This document shows, one piece after another, positions 57,740-64,000 of a DNA stretch of 64,000 nt; position 1 is the first letter of the stretch, and each line of letters opens with the position of its first letter. The DNA comes from Deinandra increscens subsp. villosa. Lineage: Eukaryota > Streptophyta > Magnoliopsida > Asterales > Asteraceae. A model generated the notes under the pieces. That model saw only the letters and a program-made list of their open reading frames with translations. It did no database searches and was not told the origin of the DNA. The stretch is taken from positions 22,882,396-22,946,395 of the forward strand of contig JBCNJP010000012.1 of NCBI GenBank assembly GCA_039602395.1, written 5' to 3'. The translations under genes were made by a program, and so were the position numbers.

Positions 57740-58733
57740 ATTGTAATTAAGAAAATATATGTGACCATATATATAATACCAAAGGCCACACTTTTTATAT
57801 TTTAACGTGGCCGTTGCCACCCTTTGGCCACGCGTATTGGGACAAAATATCTGATTTCAACTACCCTTTGGCCACTTTCTTTTTCCAAATATATGTGGCT
57901 AAAACACAAATATACGTGACCATATAATACCAAATGCCACACTTTTTATATTTTAACGTGGTGGATGCCACCATTTGGTAAATATCTGATTTCAACTACC
58001 CTCTGGCCACTTTTTTTTTCGAAATATATGTGGTTAAAACACAAATATATGTGACCATATAATACCAAAGGCCACACTTTTAATATTTTAACGTGGTCGT
58101 TGCCACCCGTTGGCCACGCGTATTGGGTCAAAATGTATGATTCCAGCAACCCATTTCGCCGCGTTTTTTATAACATATGTGGCTAAAACACAAATATACG
58201 TGACCACATAATACCAAAGGCCACGCTTTTGATACTTTAAAGTGGCCGTTGCCATCCTTTGGCCATGCATATTAGGACAAAATGTATGATTTCAGCAACC
58301 CATTTGGCCACGTTTTTTTATAACATATGTGGCTAAAACACAAAAATACGTGACCATATAATACCAAAGGCCACACTTTTGATACTTTAACGTGGTCGTT
58401 GCCACCCTTTGACCACGCGTATTGGGACAAAATGTATGATTTCAGCAACCCTTTGGCCACGTATTTTTATAATATATGTGGCTAAAACACAAATATATGT
58501 GACCATATAATACCAAAGGCCACATCAAACAAACACATGTGGCTGTTGGGACCCTTTGGCCATGCTTTCCGGAAGAATTGTTTGATTACAACAATAAATA
58601 TTGGTACCCTTTAGCCACGCTTCTAGGTGAGGTGACGGGACCTTTGGTGCCGATTGAAATGAAAAAAAAAACGTGACCAAACACCTTTAGTCGCGGTTTT
58701 TTTCCGTGGCCAAAGGTGAATTTTGACGTAGTG
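57740..58733 (-). repeat. Right subterminal repeats and TIR of the CACTA element
   Basis: About six degenerate units of some 145 bases containing ATATGTGACCATATAATACC, AAAGGCCACACTTTT, ACGTGGTCGTTGCCACCC and TTTGGCCACG, then the 13-base TIR ending 58733. GTGGC/GCCAC words are denser than at the left end. Minus-strand ORFs at 57946-58460 only reflect the unit length. Confidence 0.9.
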
Positions 58734-58930
58734 AAAGGGTAGTACATAAAACATACCCAAGTGGTGGAGGTGAAATTGGACTTGACTCTGGGTCGAAAAA
58801 TTATGCCCGAAGGAAAGATGCCGGAATTCTTCAGGTCGTGGATGTCGCCGTCATCGAATGTACAGGTTTCTTCCTCACCAGGGATGACATATCCTTGATC
58901 GTGGAAATCAGTGATCACCGGGGAGTTCAA
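58734..58930 (-). pseudogene. Antisense ORF of gypsy G, first exon part
   Basis: Minus strand from MNSPVITDFHDQGYVIP at 58930, through GIIFRPRVKSNFTSTTWVC to FMYYPF, where the CACTA element begins. With the CACTA element and one AAA removed, the frame runs on into LLGMAFSFPEL at 27947 without a shift. The ORF faces away from the 3' LTR. Confidence 0.75.
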
Positions 58931-59235
58931 CGAAGAAGATGAAAACGTGTTTTCTTGTCCATGGCCGAAAAACTAGAAAATCGAAGGAGAAAGACGATGA
59001 GAACTAAGCTGGATTATCGGAGAAGCTCGAGAGGGTTTTCTGTGAGAAGATGGAGGTAAATGAGTTTGGAATCCTGTATTTAAAGGAAAAGTAATGATGA
59101 GGGTCACATCCATCGGACATCGTAAAAACCGTCACATCCCAACAGATCTTACCGTGATAACGCCGTGAATTCATCATCTTTTGAATCTCGACAGCTGTTG
59201 AGCTTAGCCACAACCGTAGATATTCAAGGGGCAAT
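58931..59235 (+). other. Leader of antisense ORF and polypurine tract of gypsy G
   Basis: No clear ORF. On the minus strand TATTTAAAGG-like sequence (59078-59087 inverted as CCTTTAAATA) could be the TATA box of the antisense ORF. ATTCAAGGGGCAAT (59222-59235) directly before TGTTAGG is the polypurine tract of the plus-strand element. Confidence 0.55.
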
Positions 59236-59762
59236 TGTTAGGGGTCTATTTCAGGATGCTCGCAGGAAGCTCAGATACCTCAAGAATCCTATTGTAATCC
59301 GGGAATCCCACTCATCCAGGTATCCTGATTTATTTATATTCGACTAACCCTTATAATTGCCACGTATTTACTTGACCCAGGTACCGTTGAGTCGTCAACT
59401 ACCTCCGAAATACTAGCTCCAGCTACTGAAGAACGTGGACCAAGTGGACGAGTGCAGCTCTAACGGTCAAGTTAGTTGAAGAATAGGATCCCGGGAATCC
59501 CGAAATGTTTGTTATTCATGTAATCGCTATATAATCGAGGGCTTGATCGGTTTAGGAACACACAACTCACTGACACTTTAGCTTTGATAGTATTGATTCA
59601 TTGTAACACTTAGCCTGATTGATCAGACCTCCAAAACCATTGTAATTTTCAGTTTCTTATTAATAAAACTGTGAGAAAGCAGGCTCTTCAGGCCGGCTCC
59701 CGAGGTTTTTTGTTAGGATTCCTAGAGGCAACTCGAAGGATTCTGGATTTTCCCTCGTTACA
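59236..59762 (+). repeat. 3' LTR of gypsy G
   Basis: 527 bases from TGTTAGGGG to CTCGTTACA. GGATCC/GGAATCC-type words as in the spacer (59275-59340, 59480-59500), TATA-like CTATATAATC (59528) and AATAAA (59662). The right border is inferred from the TG...CA rule; the 5' LTR is not in the window. Confidence 0.65.
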
Positions 59763-60227
59763 TCATCGTGTCAACATTCGTACTTTGATATCTCACTACT
59801 TTGATCATTGAGCACACTACCTCACATTCTAAGTTTGGAATACGAAATCACTTTGTTGATTTTTAACCAAAACACTTGTAAATGCAGTTTTGCTCGCTAA
59901 TCAACAACCTTGTTATAGGGGAAGTGGAAAAGGCGAATGTTATCAAAATGTGTAATGATTTTGTGATTTTGATATGATATTCACCTTTATGTGGCCCGAA
60001 TGAGAGGCATAACTCATGATTAATGCGTTTTGAAAAAAGATGCATTTAATCCGACTTCCACAACTCATGATTCATGCGTTTTGAAAGAAGATGCATTTAA
60101 TCCGACTTCTGGATTTCGATTCTCTCCACCAGGTTTGTAATCTAACTATAACTTTTATTATTAAATATATATATATATATATATATGTATTATTAATATA
60201 ATAGGTGTCACACTCACATTTATAGAT
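59763..60227. other. Intergenic sequence with a 51-base direct duplication
   Basis: No gene. AACTCATGATTAATGCG ... CCGACTTC at 60011-60058 is repeated at 60062-60109 with two or three changes. A (TA)n tract follows at 60165-60186. Confidence 0.7.
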
Positions 60228-60660
60228 AAATATTACATTTGCGATGCTGCAACACTTGTGGATTTACGAATCCTTATGGCACTACGAGGTATTGGTTAGT
60301 CGATTTTCGACGGAGACGACCATTAACTAAGGAAGACAGATTGAATCATGCTCATGCACAACTCATAAATGTTATTGAGCGTGCTTATTGTGTCTTGAAG
60401 ACGAGATTTCCAATTTTAAAACAAATGGCTTCTTATCCTTTTCCAGTGCAAAGAGACGTAGTCATTGCTTGTTTTGCAGTCCATAATTTTATAAGGAAAT
60501 ACAATAATTCAAGATGACTTATTTATGGACTTTAAAGAGAAATGCAAGGTGGAGGAAGTGATGGCTAAAACACACAAGGCATAGAATGAGGTTTAGAAGG
60601 CGTTGAATATATGACTACTTTGTGTAACCAGATTGCTAATAAACTATTTTTAAGTGGTTC
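60228..60660 (+). pseudogene. PIF/Harbinger transposase, C-terminal remnant
   Basis: YYICDA (third-block aspartate), a frameshift near 60250, then CGFTNPYGTTRYWL, NVIERAYCVLKTRFPILKQM (catalytic glutamate in the DDE_Tnp_4 fold) and FPVQRDVVIACFAVHNFIR. Traces continue to about 60650 (TTLCNQIANKLF). The N-terminal two thirds and the element ends are not visible. Confidence 0.88.
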
Positions 60661-60996
60661 GAGTTAAATTTGTATGATCTATGTTCAATTTGGATTTTTG
60701 TATGGCATTTTGAATTTTAAGCTATAATGTTTGTTTTAAAGTTGGCAATTTTTAATCATTACAAAATACAAGATCAAACAAAAGGGTAATATGATCATTT
60801 TTATCATTCAACTTAGTCAGTCGGATGAATAATCAAAATCAGGGGCGGATTTAAGTATTACACTACGTAATCACAAGAATACAGTCTTTTTTCACATTCA
60901 TGTAAAACCATATGTACGAATTTTCCAAGTGAATACATTGTTTTTTCGGATAGTGAATACATATTTAAAATTTGTTTTAGGATTTATACAAAAAAT

Positions 60997-61100
60997 ATTC
61001 TGTCCCAATGGTCTAGCATGTTAATGAAGCGCCTAGTTTTACTTCTTAGTCGTATGGTCGCTAGTCCGAGTCGTATGGTCGCTAGTTCGAGCCTGTAGCA
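60997..61100 (+). other. tRNA-like segment with internal 21-base duplication
   Basis: ATGGTCTAGCATGTTAATG (A-box-like) and CTAGTTCGAGCCT (B-box-like, about 61083) with GTCGTATGGTCGCTAGT(C/T)CGA written twice (61049-61090), followed by a run of eight T. Probably a decayed SINE head within the hAT element. Confidence 0.35.
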
Positions 61101-61406
61101 TCATATGTTCTTATCATTTTTTTTCTCGCAATTCCATTTAATTAGCTCCAAAAAACAGCCCATTATTGGCTAATAGCCCAATCAAAAGTAAAAAAATCTA
61201 GTGCCCCGAATAAATAAAAGCAATTATTCCCGCTACTACTATTTGTCGCTCTTATTTTTTTTTTTTCAAAATTGAATTTAGTACTTTCATAATTCATTCA
61301 GTGTAAGCATTTAATCATCATATAGGAAAATCAAGATTCATAAAATTTTAAGGTTTCAAAGATTGTTTGTGAGTATTGTTTTAAATTCTTCAAGGTTAGT
61401 CTCCAA

Positions 61407-61948
61407 GGGTTGGGTTCTATAGAAAACCAATATTTTATAAAAAACCAAAAAACCAAGGAAAAAAATTATTTTTTTTAAAACTTTTTTTATATGTTTCTTT
61501 CATGATTTTAAGAATATTGGAAAAAGAAAAAACTTTAAAAACGTTTTCGAGTTTTTTTTAAAAATAAAATAAAATTCGAATTTTAGCTTGAAATTAATAT
61601 TGCACTATGCAACAATAATATAAAATTGGTTTATGAATGTCAATTCTTTGTTTTTTACATTATTCGCATAAACCACATTCATATTTAAGTTAAGTCTCTT
61701 GTTTTTAAGTAGTTTTAATTATAATGCATTATGCAATACTATTGGTACTATTGCATGATGCAATAATAAAAAATCACTAAACTTTTTATTTTTTAATTTT
61801 TTTTTCCCCATAAATAAAGCTAATAAAATTATAGAATTTTTGGTGAAATTATTTTTAAAAAATATTAATATATGAAGAAGTTATAGAGAAAAAAAGGTTG
61901 GTTTTTTGGTTTTCTGGATAATTATTGGTTTTTTATAGATCTTTCCCC
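61407..61948. mobile_element. Mutator-like MITE, 542 bases, nested in hAT element
   Basis: Perfect 10-base TSD TAGTCTCCAA at 61397-61406 and 61949-61958. Inverted ends of about 50 bases with shared TCTATA, AAAACCAATA and AAAACCAAAAAACCAA. The interior is AT-rich and non-coding. A 9-11-base TSD is the mark of Mutator-like elements. Confidence 0.88.
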
Positions 61949-62301
61949 TAGTCTCCAATATGTTTTTTTATTTCTTTATTGTTTTACCTTCTACAAATCT
62001 GAAATCTTGATGAATAAATAAAGAAAACGTCCGGTCAAAGATGTAATGTAACGTATTCCAAAAGATGAAAACTCATAAGGAACAACCTTAGAACATTTTT
62101 AATTTGTAAAGACTATCGTATCTAGCTATATGATGTGTTTTTTATATTCTAATGACGGTGTTTTCTATTATTATGTCTTATTTGTATTACGTGACCGATC
62201 CGACCCGAACCAAATTTTTTAAGTATGTTTCTATGAAAATGAAGAATTTTAAAAATAGTGACTATATTGAAAAAAATCCTGGATCCGCCACTGATCAAAC
62301 T

Positions 62302-62803
62302 GTCAAGTTTAAGTCAGATACAGACTCAGACAACCTCTGACTAAATTAGTTCTAAATGAGTCAACAACTTTTATACCACCCCTTAAACTGACCTGTTTTT
62401 TCTATTAAACTTTCATATATACATAAGATACAATCACATTTATGTACGCAATAATTAATTAAGAGAACAATTGTCTTCAAGAGATAGCTTAATTTATGTA
62501 CCCAATAATTAATTAAGAGAACAATTGTCTTCAAGAGATAGCTTAATTAATTAATAGTAAATTAAGTGGTGACTCTCAACCAACAAATTATAAGTTTAAA
62601 TCTTACAAACAGAGATATTGTGATTTTAATCTTTAAAAAATAGGAGGTTAGCTGGTAGGAAATGTGTCTTTCATTTAGTACGTATATCTATGAACACTAG
62701 TGGACAAAACCCTTGTGGTGAGGGTGTTAAAATTTGTAAAACATAGTTTTGAGGATATGAACATGATTAGCATTCATCACATGAAAAAGTTTACGTCGAG
62801 TGC
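62302..62803. other. AT-rich intergenic sequence
   Basis: No gene seen apart from the repeat at 62439-62546. Confidence 0.6.
62439..62546. repeat. 54-base tandem duplication
   Basis: Two copies, 62439-62492 and 62493-62546, identical except GTACG/GTACC. So recent that slippage or an unequal exchange is likely. Confidence 0.9.
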
Positions 62804-63084
62804 TGTTAGAAATAATAATAATACTTTAAAATACTAATGATAATAATTATATAATATAATAAATGATTATTAAAATCCAGAAAATTTTGGAAAAAAAGAA
62901 AGAAACTCATAAAAATGTCTTTTCGATCCCATGTTGTGGTGAAATCTATGTGTTAGTCATATGTAATTGTATAGAGGGTTGGTTGTGTATTTAGTTAATT
63001 GTTGTGTAATCTCTTTGTAATATTGTTGCTTATTTATAGGAACTCCAATCACCTCATTAAGGTGTGGAGACTTAATTGTATTCA
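62804..63084 (+). repeat. 5' LTR of copia element F
   Basis: 281 bases, TGTTAGAAAT to TTGTATTCA, with TTATTTATAGG (about 63029) as TATA-like box. Directly followed by a primer site. Only one copy is in the window. Confidence 0.7.
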
Positions 63085-63099
63085 TGGTATCATTGAGCC
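63085..63099 (+). other. Primer binding site of copia F
   Basis: TGGTATCATTGAGCC, a variant of the methionine-tRNA type site TGGTATCAGAGCC, right at the LTR end. Confidence 0.75.
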
Positions 63100-63152
63100 T
63101 AATCCCTATCTCTTCTTCTTCTCCCTAAACCGTCCATTCCCCTGTTCTCTCT

Positions 63153-64000
63153 CATGATGGCTATCGGTATTATGTAGCCTTTGTTGATGACTATAGTCGA
63201 TTTACGTGGCTCTATCCGTTACGGGTCAAAACCGATTTTTATCAAATCCTTCCCGGATTCATTAAACTTGTTCAAAATCAACTTTCCACGACAATCAAAG
63301 TTTTTCAAAGTGATGGTGGCAAGGAATTTGTCAATAACATCGTTAAAAATATTTTTGAAGAGAATGGCATTTTCCATCGTCTCTCTTGCCCTTATACCCC
63401 CCAACAAAACGGTCGGGTTGAACGCAAGCATAGGCACATTGTTGAAATGGGACTTGCCCTATTGTTCAACTCTAAAACACCTTTGCATTTTTGGGTTGAA
63501 GCTTTTAGCAGTTCCACTTACATCATCAATCGGTTACCCTCCAAAGTGACGGAAAATAAGTCCCCGTTTGAATTATTACATCATGTTCAACCCACCTATA
63601 AAAACTTCCGCACTTTCGGTTGTCGTGTGTTTCCTTACCTTCGTCCCTATGCTTCCAGCAAACTTGAACCTCGTGCGATACCTTGCATATTTCTCGGTTA
63701 CAACACTCAATACAAAGGTTATCGATGCTATGACCCTACCACAAATCGCAATTTTATAACTCGTCATGCCAAATTTGATGAAAACATGTTCCCATTCTCG
63801 GATCAACATGAGTCTGCCTCTCCATCCAACATCCCGATTACCTCTTTTTTGGATGTCGATTCCACCCCTTCTGCTGCACAAACCGATCCAGTCAACAGGC
63901 CCACTTCCAAACCCTCTCATCTCCACCCATCAATCCAAACCGGTCCACATCAGCCCACCAGCACTGGCCCAACTCCTTGCAACATGTGTGATATTCCAAT
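63153..64000 (+). pseudogene. Integrase of copia F (Ale/Retrofit-like), runs off window
   Basis: One uninterrupted frame of about 282 codons with no stop to the window edge: VAFVDDYSRFTWLYPLR, FQSDGGKEFVN (second D), PYTPQQNGRVERKHRHIVE (E), FWVEAFSSSTYIINRLP, FGCRVFPYLRPY and CIFLGYNTQYKGYRCYDP. The proline-rich linker towards RT follows. Gag, protease and the zinc domain are missing: only about 55 bases separate the primer site from integrase. Because of that deletion I label it a pseudogene although the frame is clean. Confidence 0.9.

Larger units (their letters stand above)
27948..58733. mobile_element. CACTA (En/Spm) transposon with nested copia elements
   Basis: Ends are CACTACGTCAAAA at 27948 and its exact inverted copy at 58721-58733, flanked by TSD AAA (27945-27947 and 58734-58736). 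Both ends carry dense subterminal repeats with GTGGC and GTGACC words. It has two divergent genes, TNPD-like (minus, 41472-31191) and TNPA-like (plus, 43559-57604). Total 30,786 bases; without copia D and E and their extra TSD copies it is about 13.7 kb, a normal length for an autonomous CACTA element. Removing it restores the antisense ORF of gypsy G. Confidence 0.95.
24646..59762 (+). mobile_element. Ty3/gypsy element G (Tat/Retand-like), 5'-truncated
   Basis: Integrase C-terminal half (24649-25337, plus), a 3' spacer, an antisense ORF (minus), polypurine tract and 3' LTR, in all about 4.3 kb without the 30.8 kb CACTA element inside it. LTR 5', gag, protease and RT are missing. An antisense ORF between pol and the 3' LTR is a known trait of Tat-lineage elements. 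Confidence 0.8.
60840..62293. mobile_element. Non-autonomous hAT-like element (Tip100-type ends)
   Basis: Left end CAGGGGCGGAT, right end ATCCGCCACTG (inverted CAGTGGCGGAT), 10 of 11 matching. Flanks ATCAAAAT (60832-60839) and ATCAAACT (62294-62301) form an 8-base TSD with one mismatch. 1,454 bases, no transposase. CAGGGGCGGA ends are typical of Tip100-like hAT elements. Contains a Mutator-like MITE. Confidence 0.8.

Noticed and set aside
57946..58460. Minus-strand ORFs with repeated KVWPLVLYGH motifs
   Set aside because: They come from the 145-base subterminal units of the CACTA element.
24646..59762. A second LTR of gypsy G in the left flank
   Set aside because: I looked for TGTTAGGGGTC and CTCGTTACA upstream of 24650 and did not find them; the element is truncated.

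Overview
The window looks like a heterochromatic, transposon-packed stretch of a plant nuclear genome. I infer an Asteraceae-type eudicot, because the extra ORFs and gag proteins of the copia elements resemble those I know from that family. I see no convincing intact host gene. Almost everything is a mobile element, most are broken, and several sit inside one another. Four nesting events can be placed to the base from target-site duplications (TSDs). In three of them the interrupted reading frame or protein continues across the removed insertion.

Layout, left to right. (1) 1-6890: Ty1/copia element A (minus), with an extra ORF (ORFx) lying 3' of pol, and a 2.1 kb solo LTR (2995-5087) inside it. 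(2) 6891-9240: the 3' end and probable LTR of a gypsy-type element. (3) 9400-24645: old copia element B (plus), split between integrase and reverse transcriptase by a young gag-only copia element C (13181-19620, TSD TCGGT). (4) 24646-59762: a 5'-truncated Ty3/gypsy element G of Tat/Retand type, with a spliced antisense ORF between pol and the 3' LTR. A 30.8 kb CACTA (En/Spm) transposon (27948-58733, TSD AAA) sits inside that antisense ORF. The CACTA element has divergent TNPD-like (minus) and TNPA-like (plus) genes. TNPD is split by gag-only copia element D (33456-39905, TSD AATAT), and a TNPA intron is split by copia element E (46818-57405, TSD TATAT). (5) 59763-64000: a PIF/Harbinger transposase remnant, a 1.45 kb non-autonomous hAT-like element (60840-62293) with a 542 bp Mutator-like MITE in it (61407-61948), and the start of a copia element F (LTR, primer site, integrase) that runs off the window.

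The order of events can be read directly: G, then CACTA, then D and E; B, then C; A, then the solo LTR. My hand comparison of LTR pairs gives about 7% difference for D, about 3.5% for E over the shared part, and about 1% for C, so C is the most recent.

The most interesting pattern is shared by five copia elements that are otherwise different. Each has a dense cluster of its own short word: CCGAAC in A, CTTAGCGTACTT in B, a TCGATCGGAAAGTCCC-type unit in C, TTGGTACGCTG in D, GATCGTAAAC in E. The cluster lies just 5' of an ORF: gag in C and D, ORFx in A and E, and a TATA-box leader in B. Two ORFx copies begin right after a good 3' splice site, and one cluster surrounds a TATA box. This suggests that ORFx may be expressed from its own internal promoter. 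It also recalls sequence-specific anti-silencing systems such as VANDAL/VANC, though that link is speculative. Other notable points are the repeat words shared between introns of the two CACTA transposase genes, a splice-like gag/pol boundary in four copia elements, and the loss of pol from the same place in two gag-only elements.
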